Below, in pieces: positions 52,431-60,574 of a stretch of DNA of 64,000 bases (its first letter is position 1; each line of letters opens with the position of its first letter). Origin of the DNA: CALVGQ01 sp964369385. Its GTDB lineage: Bacteria > Bacillota_I > Bacilli_A > Erysipelotrichales > Erysipelotrichaceae. The stretch is taken from assembly GCA_964369385.1 (NCBI GenBank), contig CAYJEY010000002.1:62001-126000 (forward strand), read 5' to 3'. A program made the position numbers and the translations under genes. The notes under the pieces are model-generated. The model did not search any database and was not told the DNA's origin. It saw only the letters and a program-made list of their open reading frames with translations.

Positions 52431-53609
52431 TCAATCAATTTCTTTCATTAGGTTTTCGATTTGTTCGTTTACTTTCATTATTGACTCTTCATTGGCATGC
52501 TTAATTGAGTGATAACTATATAAAGAGAAACCTTTATAATTTGATGCATTTCTTGCATCATTTAACTGCCTTGCAAGGATATCCGAGTTATACAGCCATT
52601 CTTCATTTCCACTCATTGCGAAAGGATCAATTGTATTAATTTTATATGCACCTAACCCCACAACTAATTCAACATTCGTTCCCTCTACTGCACTTTCCCA
52701 CTCTTGCAGACATTCATCGAAAGGAAGTGTTTCATGGTCATAGCCAAAATAAATTTGAGGTATAACCATGTCTACAATTCTATCATTAATCCATGCCTTA
52801 ACATCCCCGTAGATATCATTCGTTGAATAATTAATATTTCCTGCAGGGCTAATTGTGAAATCCACATCAGAATTTATTGCTTTTATTCCCTCGTAAATAG
52901 ATAACACTAGGGAGTTAACGTTCTCTTTTCTAAACTCTGATAGAGACATTGTTGTCGCTACTTGATTGTACTCATAATCATCAAATTCAGTACTTACTTT
53001 ATCTGGATAAAAATAGTCATCCATATGTACTCCATCGATATCATATTTTTTAACAAGTTCTACCGCTACATTAGTAACTAATTGATGTACCTCACTATAA
53101 GCTGGATTAAAGTAATACCTACCTTCATATAAAACAATATAATGATTGTTTTGCGCTAACCATTGACGCTGAATACTTTCATAAGGTACTTGTTCCATTT
53201 GATCTTCGCTAAATGAACGCAATGGGTTTATCCATGCCTCTACGCGAAAACCTGCATCTTTTGCCTCCGCTACTATAATCCCAAATGGGTCAAAAGCTAG
53301 TGGCTCACCAATTTTTCCTGATACAAATTGCGATGTAGGATAATAGTCTGAATCATAAAATGCATCAGTGAAGGCTGATGCATGTACGTAAATCGTATTT
53401 AATTTTAGCTGTTGCAAATCAGAAATCATTTCATCAACATATAATCTAAATTCTTCCTCACTCTTCCCCCATAGAATAGTAGTGAAGTCGATATAACTTA
53501 TCCATGTTGCTCTAATCTCTTCTTCATTTTCTTTTCTCGGCATAGTAAAGAATACTATAAGAAAAAACGCGAAGACTAGAAAGACTAATAATCCTTCTTT
53601 TTTTTTCAT
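52431..53609 (-). CDS. Membrane-anchored glycoside hydrolase-like protein (GHL10/DUF187 family)
   Basis: The 393-residue protein has an N-terminal basic-plus-hydrophobic anchor (about residues 2-24) and an extracellular TIM-barrel. EIRATWISYIDFTTI, LNTIYVHASAFTDAFYDSDYYPTS, GFRVEAWINPLR, YDIDGVHMDDYFYP and DFTISPAGNI are typical of the YngK/GHL10 group. These are thought to act on cell-surface glycans, but no activity is firmly known to me. ATG 53609 has AGGAG seven bases upstream; an upstream frame to 53687 overlaps the neighbouring gene and is rejected. Confidence 0.87.
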   Translation of the reverse strand: MKKKEGLLVFLVFAFFLIVFFTMPRKENEEEIRATWISYIDFTTILWGKSEEEFRLYVDEMISDLQQLKLNTIYVHASAFTDAFYDSDYYPTSQFVSGKIGEPLAFDPFGIIVAEAKDAGFRVEAWINPLRSFSEDQMEQVPYESIQRQWLAQNNHYIVLYEGRYYFNPAYSEVHQLVTNVAVELVKKYDIDGVHMDDYFYPDKVSTEFDDYEYNQVATTMSLSEFRKENVNSLVLSIYEGIKAINSDVDFTISPAGNINYSTNDIYGDVKAWINDRIVDMVIPQIYFGYDHETLPFDECLQEWESAVEGTNVELVVGLGAYKINTIDPFAMSGNEEWLYNSDILARQLNDARNASNYKGFSLYSYHSIKHANEESIMKVNEQIENLMKEID

Positions 53610-53625
53610 TTGCACACTCCTATTT

Positions 53626-54240
53626 TTATATTTTTCGTGTAATGAATTCGCTATGTGGTAATGTTTCACACCAGTCACAGAATGCACGCCATTCTGGCAA
53701 ACGGTGTGTTTTTCTTTGCAGATACATCGTTTTAAGTTGGCGGTAGTTTGTCGTCATTCGTGCTGTAATTTTAAACCCTGCTGGATTTGAATAAAGAATT
53801 TCTAAATACATTCTTTTTAATTCAGCATCAAACTCTCTTGTGTTTTCCTCGCGAGACTTTGCATGTAACTCATTATAAGCCACTACTTTTTCTTTCATAA
53901 TATCAATTATGCGTTCATCCACATATTCAATATACGCCTTGTTTAAGTCGAATTTTGTAATACGATGCATCGTTGATTGTGAACTCACGAAATCTAAGAA
54001 GTGATACCGCTCTGCTTCTACCCACACTTTATTTGTAAAAGTTAAGTCGAACTGAACTATGATTCCATTTAAGAAGTTATCATGACCCTCTCCTAAATTG
54101 CTCGTTGCAAGTTTTACTGTACTTTTCGCAAACTCATAATCTAATGACTCTAAATCTGTAGCCATTGGAAATTTACTACCTCTGATGCTCTCATCAAATC
54201 CATATACATTTACATTTGAAACAATATCTTTATAATTCAT
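53626..54240 (-). CDS. Conserved unknown protein, possible distant ThyX relative
   Basis: I do not recognise this 204-residue protein for certain. It has the highly ordered stretches AERYHFLDFVSSQSTMHRITKFD (about residues 76-98) and ITARMTTNYRQLKTMYLQRKTHRLPEW (about 157-183). The order of Arg/Ser-rich and NYRxL-type motifs vaguely recalls flavin-dependent thymidylate synthase ThyX, but the RHRxxS motif is not there. No membrane segment or signal is present. The start overlaps the mnmG stop by one base (TAATG), so it is translationally coupled to a flavoprotein that modifies tRNA. Confidence 0.7.
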   Translation of the reverse strand: MNYKDIVSNVNVYGFDESIRGSKFPMATDLESLDYEFAKSTVKLATSNLGEGHDNFLNGIIVQFDLTFTNKVWVEAERYHFLDFVSSQSTMHRITKFDLNKAYIEYVDERIIDIMKEKVVAYNELHAKSREENTREFDAELKRMYLEILYSNPAGFKITARMTTNYRQLKTMYLQRKTHRLPEWRAFCDWCETLPHSEFITRKI

Positions 54241-56114
54241 TATTTTCTTTCCCTTCTTTTTTGTTCTATAACTAATGCTAATACAGCAATGTCAGCTGGT
54301 GATACTCCTGAAATTCGTGAAGCTTGACCTAATGTTTGTGGTTGAATCTTCGCAATTTTTTGTTTTCCCTCCAAAGAGAGATGCTCTAATGATGCGATGT
54401 CTAAATCACATGGAATCATTACCTTATCCATATGTTCAAGTTTAGCAGCTTCTTTTTTTGCTTTTTCGATGTAGCCTTCATACTTGCATTCAATTTCTAT
54501 TTGCTTTGCAATTCGCTCATCATAATGAGCTTCCATATATCTAAGTAGTTCACTACATTGAATACGAGGTCTTCTTAGAAGCTCATAAGCACTAATACCT
54601 GACTTTAATGTTTCATATTCAATTTTGTTTAAGTATTCATTTACTGATGATTTCATATTGAATTTATGTGACATCATTGTCTCTTTTAATTCATTCATTT
54701 TATTCAATTTATTATTTAACAATTGTACACGCTCTTCAGACACAATTCCTAGTTCATACGCTTTTCGTGTTAACCTTTGATCGGCATTATCGTGTCTTAA
54801 TAATAATCTAAATTCAGCGCGTGATGTTAGTAATCGATAGGGTTCGTGTGTTCCCTTTGTAACCAAGTCATCGATCATGACCCCAATATATGCTTCATCA
54901 CGTCTCAGTATGAATGGGTCTTTCCCATCTAATTTCAGCACTGCATTAATTCCAGCAATGAGTCCTTGTCCTGCTGCCTCTTCATAACCACTTGTCCCAT
55001 TAATTTGACCCGCAGTATATAGATTCTCTATCTTCTTCATTTCAAGTGTTGGCTTTAATTGAAGAGGATCTATTGCATCATACTCGATTGCATATGCATA
55101 AATCTTAATTATTGCATTCTCTAATCCTGGTAATGAATGTACCATCTCTTCTTGTACATCGTATGGCATCGATGATGAAAAACCTTGAATATAAGTAGTA
55201 TCTAAAGAAAGACTCTCTGGTTCTAAAAATATTTGATGACGATCTTTGTCAGCAAAACGAACGAGTTTATCTTCAATTGATGGGCAATAACGTGGTCCTA
55301 CACCTTCTACTACACCTGAATACATACTTGAGCGATGCAAATTTTCTCGAATAACCTCATGAGTCTTTGGTGCTGTATACGTCAAATAACATAAAACTTG
55401 CTTTTCTAACGCAAGGTTCTCTTGCGTAAATTCACTAAATGCAGCAAAAAAATCACTTCCTGGTTGTTTCTCGGTTTTTGTAAAGTCGATTGAGTTCGTA
55501 AGCACTCTTGCTGGAGTCCCTGTCTTTAATCTAAATGTCTCGATTCCTAAATCTCTTAGACTTTGTGACAATAAATTTGTAGTCGGTTCTCCATCAGGCC
55601 CTGTTTCTTTAATTTCATTACTGATCATTACTTTAGACGACATATACGTTCCTGTTGTTAAAATAACTACTTGGGAATGAAGTTCAGATTCATCTAAAAA
55701 CTTAACACCTTGCACTACATTACCTTCTACTAGTAGTCCAATAACTTGTTTTTCTACAACTGTTAAATTTGGCTCCTGCTCAATCACATCTTGCATAAGT
55801 TTTGCGTATGCTTCTTTATCTGATTGCACACGTAGAGATTGCACCCCTGGTCCTTTTGCTGTATTTAACATCTTCACTTGAATTGCTGTTTTATCGGCAC
55901 TGATTCCCATTTGGCCACCTAATGCATCAATTTCTCTTACTACTATTCCTTTTGCTGGTCCTCCAACAGAAGGATTACAAGGCATTTTTGCTATATTCTC
56001 TTTTGATAAAGAGATGAGCACTGTTTTTTTATTTTGACGAGCACACATCAGTGCAGCTTCTACACCAGCATGGCCCCCTCCTACAACAATGACTTCTATA
56101 TTTGAAGTATTCAC
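54240..56114 (-). CDS. mnmG: tRNA uridine-5-carboxymethylaminomethyl modification enzyme MnmG
   Basis: MnmG (GidA) is the FAD/NADH partner of MnmE in wobble-uridine modification. The 624-residue protein has the FAD loop VVGGGHAGVEAALMCAR, PCNPSVGGPAKG, GTPARV, YCPSIEDKLVRFADKDRHQIFLEPE and AAGQGLIAGINA. The start appears to be GTG at 56114 with AAAGG ten bases upstream; no better ATG precedes MNTSNIEV. Its stop overlaps the next gene's start. Confidence 0.96.
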   Translation of the reverse strand: MNTSNIEVIVVGGGHAGVEAALMCARQNKKTVLISLSKENIAKMPCNPSVGGPAKGIVVREIDALGGQMGISADKTAIQVKMLNTAKGPGVQSLRVQSDKEAYAKLMQDVIEQEPNLTVVEKQVIGLLVEGNVVQGVKFLDESELHSQVVILTTGTYMSSKVMISNEIKETGPDGEPTTNLLSQSLRDLGIETFRLKTGTPARVLTNSIDFTKTEKQPGSDFFAAFSEFTQENLALEKQVLCYLTYTAPKTHEVIRENLHRSSMYSGVVEGVGPRYCPSIEDKLVRFADKDRHQIFLEPESLSLDTTYIQGFSSSMPYDVQEEMVHSLPGLENAIIKIYAYAIEYDAIDPLQLKPTLEMKKIENLYTAGQINGTSGYEEAAGQGLIAGINAVLKLDGKDPFILRRDEAYIGVMIDDLVTKGTHEPYRLLTSRAEFRLLLRHDNADQRLTRKAYELGIVSEERVQLLNNKLNKMNELKETMMSHKFNMKSSVNEYLNKIEYETLKSGISAYELLRRPRIQCSELLRYMEAHYDERIAKQIEIECKYEGYIEKAKKEAAKLEHMDKVMIPCDLDIASLEHLSLEGKQKIAKIQPQTLGQASRISGVSPADIAVLALVIEQKRRERK

Positions 56115-56159
56115 TGTATCACTACCTTTCTAAATCATGTAAATTGTATCACGAAGACA

Positions 56160-56193
56160 ATAAAAAAGACATAAAGTATTTTACTTTACATCT
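56160..56193 (-). terminator. Terminator after the PUA/EVE-like gene
   Basis: A 12-bp stem with two G-U pairs (56167-56178 with 56182-56193) and a 3-base loop is followed on the minus strand by TTTTTTA. It separates this gene from mnmG. Confidence 0.82.
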
Positions 56194-56195
56194 TA

Positions 56196-57098
56196 TTATC
56201 TGTTAATCATCGCCTCTACATTTGTGACGTCTTTGTCGCTTAGAAAATTTACTTGAACATTTATTTTCTTCTCTATCATTTCTAACTTGTGTTTTATCAT
56301 TGCGGCCTTTGAAATCATCGCTAAATTAATCACATCATAGTTTTGAAGTGCGGGAAGTGGAACATACAATTCGCAATGTGTTTTTGTTATCTCATAAGCT
56401 ATAATTTTAGATCCACTTATCAACATTGATTTTGGTTTGTCTATCATTTTTTGTTTTATCCATTTTCTTGATTTTTTTTCTTCCCATGGTGTTATGTCAA
56501 TTACGATTTCTTTATTTAATTTTGTGAGCATGTGATGAATTTCTTCATCTCCAAAGTAATTTTCTTGTTCTTCTTCATCATTAATGGCTAATGTCCATAA
56601 ATCAATTCCTGTTTCTTTTGCTCTAGATAATATTTGTGAGGTAACAGAAGAATCTTCTTTATCTAAATAGAAGTAACTTTCCAACTGCTTTGAAATACTT
56701 ATACCAAACTCACTAAGGTATACAGGGGCACCAAAGAATACTACATTTTCTAATACAATTGAATTAATCTTATCAGGTAATTGTTTATTTTTTGTTGCTT
56801 TCATTATTGCTTCATGAAAATCTTGTTGAGAGTGGTAACCATTCTCATTCTTGTATGTTGACCACATTTGCTTTACAGTCATCGATGTTTGTTTTTTAAA
56901 ATGTCCGTAACCTACAATCCCCTTTTCATTTGCTCCTGTTCGTTTTACTGTATTCACTAAGAAAAAAAGAAAATCTCCTGGATTAAAATCACTGAAGCGT
57001 TTAGAATTCGAAAGTCTCCAAAAATTCATTGTCTTGCTACCATGTACACGATGATATTCAATCATATTTAAATCTGCTACATAAGCAATAGAAGCCAT
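56196..57098 (-). CDS. Unknown protein with PUA/EVE-like N-terminal region
   Basis: I do not recognise this 300-residue protein with certainty. Residues 1-130 contain FWRLSNSKRFSDFNPGDFLFFLVN and KGIVGYGHFKKQTS. This pattern (solvent-exposed aromatic, NPGD, GYGxF) recalls PUA-like, EVE or ASCH domains that bind modified nucleotides or RNA. The C-terminal half is charged and helical, with the patches EEKKSRKWIKQKMIDKPK and MIEKKINVQVNFLSDKD. No membrane segment is visible. It is transcribed toward mnmG but has its own terminator. Confidence 0.68.
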   Translation of the reverse strand: MASIAYVADLNMIEYHRVHGSKTMNFWRLSNSKRFSDFNPGDFLFFLVNTVKRTGANEKGIVGYGHFKKQTSMTVKQMWSTYKNENGYHSQQDFHEAIMKATKNKQLPDKINSIVLENVVFFGAPVYLSEFGISISKQLESYFYLDKEDSSVTSQILSRAKETGIDLWTLAINDEEEQENYFGDEEIHHMLTKLNKEIVIDITPWEEKKSRKWIKQKMIDKPKSMLISGSKIIAYEITKTHCELYVPLPALQNYDVINLAMISKAAMIKHKLEMIEKKINVQVNFLSDKDVTNVEAMINR

Positions 57099-57184
57099 TT
57101 CAATTCCCCCTCACTCTTATTTAATTATATCACAATTATTTCCCAGGTAATAATTTAAAAAAGAAAAAGAACATTTCTGTTCTC

Positions 57185-57799
57185 TTAATATGGTGCAGGT
57201 GTAATTTTTAGTCCGATATTTAACCAATCATTTACCAAACCACCATTATCCCATTTTGCCAAAGCAATTTCTCCAGTGTCGGTACGGATATGAAATCCAA
57301 ACACAGCATCTGTTGCTGTAGCTGACTCAGGCTCACCTATATAACCAACATATGTACCCGCCAAATTATAACTACTTGCTGTTTCAAGTTCTGCACCCAT
57401 GATTGTTACAATTTCACGAACTAGATCATCCGTATTAACAGTACTTGGGAGTGCAGGTCGATTAAATGTTGGGTCACTATCATTAAATATTGATGTTCTT
57501 AATGTTGTTCTTACAACGATTAATCCTTCATATCCCGCATCTCTCGCAAGATCACCTGATGTCCATAAAACTTCTATAATGTACCCTGATGGAATATTAT
57601 TATCAGGATTCGATAGCGCAACTTGAGTAGCATCTATTAACGAAGTAGCAACTTGTAAGTCGTTTGACTCTCTTGTTCTCTCAACATACTGAAGATACTG
57701 AGGAGCGAGCACAGTTGCCAAAATAGCTATTATTGCAACGACAATTATAAGTTCTATTAAAGTGAATCCTTTGTTATTGGTAATTACTCTATTATCCAT
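57185..57799 (-). CDS. Orphan type IV pilin-like protein
   Basis: The 204-residue protein starts with a short leader and the prepilin signature KGFTLIELIIVVAIIAILA (residues 10-28), with cleavage expected after Gly11 and the conserved Glu at +5. After the long N-terminal helix, the globular part is polar, Thr/Ser-rich and Cys-free, a major- or minor-pilin type. It needs a prepilin peptidase and an assembly ATPase, neither of which is in the window. The gene stands alone between fhs and the PUA/EVE-like gene. Confidence 0.85.
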   Translation of the reverse strand: MDNRVITNNKGFTLIELIIVVAIIAILATVLAPQYLQYVERTRESNDLQVATSLIDATQVALSNPDNNIPSGYIIEVLWTSGDLARDAGYEGLIVVRTTLRTSIFNDSDPTFNRPALPSTVNTDDLVREIVTIMGAELETASSYNLAGTYVGYIGEPESATATDAVFGFHIRTDTGEIALAKWDNGGLVNDWLNIGLKITPAPY

Positions 57800-57953
57800 A
57801 TATTCCTCTTTCTGATGTTTTAATTATAACACAACTCATTATACGCTTATAGCTGTATAAACCTGTGAATGAAATAAGTTTTAGTCTTAATTTTATGCGG
57901 TATAATCTTACCATATTTTTATAAAGATATCAATTTTTGCATGATATAAATCT

Positions 57954-57979
57954 ATAAAAAAAGCTCATTATCTGAGCTT
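57954..57979 (-). terminator. Terminator after fhs
   Basis: AAGCTCA (57961-57967) and TGAGCTT (57973-57979) form a 7-bp stem; on the minus strand it is followed by TTTTTTTATAG. It overlaps the fhs stop codon. Confidence 0.85.
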
Positions 57980-59648
57980 AAAATAAACCATATGATTTTC
58001 CTTCTTCATCTACTCCCATAGATAAAGCAGCTGGTTTTTTTGGTAGTCCTGGCATTGTCATTACATTTCCAGTTAGCACTACAATAAATCCTGCACCTAA
58101 TGAAATTTTCAATTCATTTACATTGATTGTAAAGTTCTCTGGTCTACCTACTAATTTATCATTATCGGAAAGCGACGCAGGTGTCTTTGCCATACAAACC
58201 GGCAGTTTATCCCACCCCATTGATGTAAAATAAGCAATTTGTTTTTGTGCCTCTTCGCTAAACACGACATCTTTCCCACCATATATTTCAATAGTAATCT
58301 TTTTAATTTTATCCTCTATTGATACTTCTAATTCATACAGGGGATTAAACTTAGATTCTCGGTTACAAAGATCAACTACTTTTCTTGCTAAATCAGTTGT
58401 TCCTTCTCCTCCATTTGCCCAAGCATCTGACATTACTACTTCATGATTATTCTCATTACACCATTTTATTAAAGCTTGCACTTCTGATTGTGTATCTTGC
58501 GAGAATTTATTAATTGCAACTACATATGGTACATTGAACTTCTTAACAGAATCGATGTGTTTTTCAAGGTTCTTAACACCTTCTAACAATGCAGCAATAT
58601 TTTCTTCTGTTAATTCTTTTGAGTCAACCCCACCATGCAATTTAAGAGCTCTTACCGTTGCAACAATAACAACAGCACTTGGTTTTAAGTTTCCTTTACG
58701 ACATTTAATATCAAAGAATTTCTCAGCTCCAAGATCTGCTCCAAACCCTGCTTCTGTTACAACATAATCAGCTAACTTACATGCCATTTTTGTCGCAATT
58801 AAACTATTACATCCATGGGCAATATTAGCGAAAGGACCACCATGAATCAACACGGGTGTTTTCTCTAAGGTTTGAACTAAATTTGGCTTAAGCGCATCCT
58901 TCATAACAACACAGACCGCTCCTGCGACACCTATGTCACTTACAGTTACTGGTTTGTCATCATATGTATAAGCTACAATTGCTTTACTTACTTTATTTTC
59001 AAAATCGCGAACATCTTGTGATAGACAAAGAATTGCCATTATTTCTGTTGCAACAGTAATAATGAATCCATCTTTACGTTCAACTCCATTTGTTTTCTTC
59101 TCTTGTGCGATCGTAACATTTCTTAATGTACGATCATTCATATCAAGGCAGCGTTTCCAAACTACTTTAGTTGGATCTATGTTCAATTCATTGCCTTGAT
59201 AAATGTGATTATCCAGAACCGCACTTATCAGATTATTTGCAGAAGTAATTGCATGCATATCTCCCGTAAAGTGTAAATTGATATCTTCCATTGGAACTAC
59301 CTGAGCATAACCCCCACCAGTAGCACCGCCTTTTAACCCAAATACTGGTCCTAAAGAAGGTTCACGTAGACAACCGATTACATTTTTATTAATCTTGTTT
59401 AATCCATCCACAAGCCCAATTGTCGTTGTAGATTTTCCCTCTCCTGCTTTTGTAGGATTGATCGCAGTCACAAGGACTAACTTTGCATCGTCTTGTGTAT
59501 CTAACTTATCCATAATAGATAAATCAATCTTTGCTTTGTAGTTACCATAATACTCAACATATTCTCTTGTTATTTTCGCTTTTCTTGCAATTACATCAAT
59601 ATGTTCCATTTTGTTTTCTTGTGCGATTTGTAAATCTGTCTTAGCCAT
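57978..59648 (-). CDS. fhs: Formate-tetrahydrofolate ligase
   Basis: It joins formate to tetrahydrofolate with ATP, giving 10-formyl-tetrahydrofolate for purine and initiator-tRNA synthesis. The 556-residue protein has the ATP-binding loop NPTKAGEGKSTTTIGL, EPSLGPVFGLKGGATGGGYAQV, HFTGDMHAI and KDGFIITVATEIMAILCLS. The length is normal. It follows recR by 20 bases; linkage with recR-dnaX is not usual and may just share transcription. Confidence 0.96.
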   Translation of the reverse strand: MAKTDLQIAQENKMEHIDVIARKAKITREYVEYYGNYKAKIDLSIMDKLDTQDDAKLVLVTAINPTKAGEGKSTTTIGLVDGLNKINKNVIGCLREPSLGPVFGLKGGATGGGYAQVVPMEDINLHFTGDMHAITSANNLISAVLDNHIYQGNELNIDPTKVVWKRCLDMNDRTLRNVTIAQEKKTNGVERKDGFIITVATEIMAILCLSQDVRDFENKVSKAIVAYTYDDKPVTVSDIGVAGAVCVVMKDALKPNLVQTLEKTPVLIHGGPFANIAHGCNSLIATKMACKLADYVVTEAGFGADLGAEKFFDIKCRKGNLKPSAVVIVATVRALKLHGGVDSKELTEENIAALLEGVKNLEKHIDSVKKFNVPYVVAINKFSQDTQSEVQALIKWCNENNHEVVMSDAWANGGEGTTDLARKVVDLCNRESKFNPLYELEVSIEDKIKKITIEIYGGKDVVFSEEAQKQIAYFTSMGWDKLPVCMAKTPASLSDNDKLVGRPENFTINVNELKISLGAGFIVVLTGNVMTMPGLPKKPAALSMGVDEEGKSYGLF

Positions 59649-59668
59649 TGTCCAATTCCCCTTTGTCT

Positions 59669-60265
59669 TTAGTCTAATTTTTTTCTACCCTCGATTGCCT
59701 TAATTAAAGTCAATTCATCTGCGTAATCTAGATGTCCTCCAATCGGTATTCCATATGCAATACGTGTAACATAAGCTCCTTTTGATGAAATTAATTTATC
59801 TAAATATAAGGCAGTTGTTTCTCCTTCAATTGTAGCGTTTGTTGCTAAAATAATTTCTTTTATCTCTGAATTAATACGTTGTAATAAATTTTCAATATTA
59901 AGGTTTTCTGGTAATATTCCTTTATTTGTTGAAATCAAACCATGTAATACATGGTAAGTTCCATGATATTCTCTTATTTTTTCCATTGCCAAAACATCTT
60001 TAGATGATTGTACAACACAGATTGTTGATTGATCTCTTGTTTGATCACTGCAAATCTCACATATCTCTGCTTCCGTAATATGGCCACACTTTTTACATGG
60101 ATGAATACTTTTTTTCAATTCTATTAATGCTCTTGCAAAGTTTTCTACATCTTCATTTGAGCAATCTAACATTGTATAGGTGTATCTCTCTGCACTCTTA
60201 GCGCCTACTCCTGGTAGTTTCTTAAATCCTTCGATACACTTTTCAAAAGATTTAGGATAGTTCAT
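59669..60265 (-). CDS. recR: Recombination protein RecR
   Basis: The 198-residue protein acts with RecO and RecF in recombinational repair. It has an N-terminal helix-hairpin-helix (FKKLPGVGAKSAERYTY), a Cys4 zinc finger (CKKCGHITEAEICEIC) and a Toprim domain (ICVVQSSKDVLAMEKI). The ybaB stop and recR start share one base, typical of the dnaX-ybaB-recR unit. Confidence 0.96.
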   Translation of the reverse strand: MNYPKSFEKCIEGFKKLPGVGAKSAERYTYTMLDCSNEDVENFARALIELKKSIHPCKKCGHITEAEICEICSDQTRDQSTICVVQSSKDVLAMEKIREYHGTYHVLHGLISTNKGILPENLNIENLLQRINSEIKEIILATNATIEGETTALYLDKLISSKGAYVTRIAYGIPIGGHLDYADELTLIKAIEGRKKLD

Positions 60266-60573
60266 TAAAACATCCCCGGAATCTTAACCCCTTGAGTCAC
60301 CGCTCCCATTTTTTGATCACGATCTGCAGTTGCTTGTTCTGTTGCATTATTAACTGCCAACATTACAAGTTCTTGAAGCATATCTTTTGAATCTTTATCG
60401 ACTAATTCATCATTGATAGAAATCGATGTTATTTGATAATCTCCTCTAATTTCAACTTTTACGGCATCTCCACCAGCAGATCCAGTATATACTGTTTCGT
60501 TCAATTCTTTTTCTACTTTTGCCACTGTTGCTTGCATTTGTTGTGCTTGTTTTAATAAATTTTGTAAGTTCAT
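60265..60573 (-). CDS. YbaB/EbfC-family nucleoid-associated protein
   Basis: The 102-residue dimeric DNA-binding protein has a LLKQAQQMQATVAKVEKELNE helix, GSAGGDAVKVEIRGDYQITSISI strands and a helical end with ATADRDQKMG. It sits between dnaX and recR, starting one base after the dnaX stop, as in most bacteria. It probably helps organise DNA; a precise role is not established. Confidence 0.94.
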   Translation of the reverse strand: MNLQNLLKQAQQMQATVAKVEKELNETVYTGSAGGDAVKVEIRGDYQITSISINDELVDKDSKDMLQELVMLAVNNATEQATADRDQKMGAVTQGVKIPGMF

Positions 60574-60574
60574 C

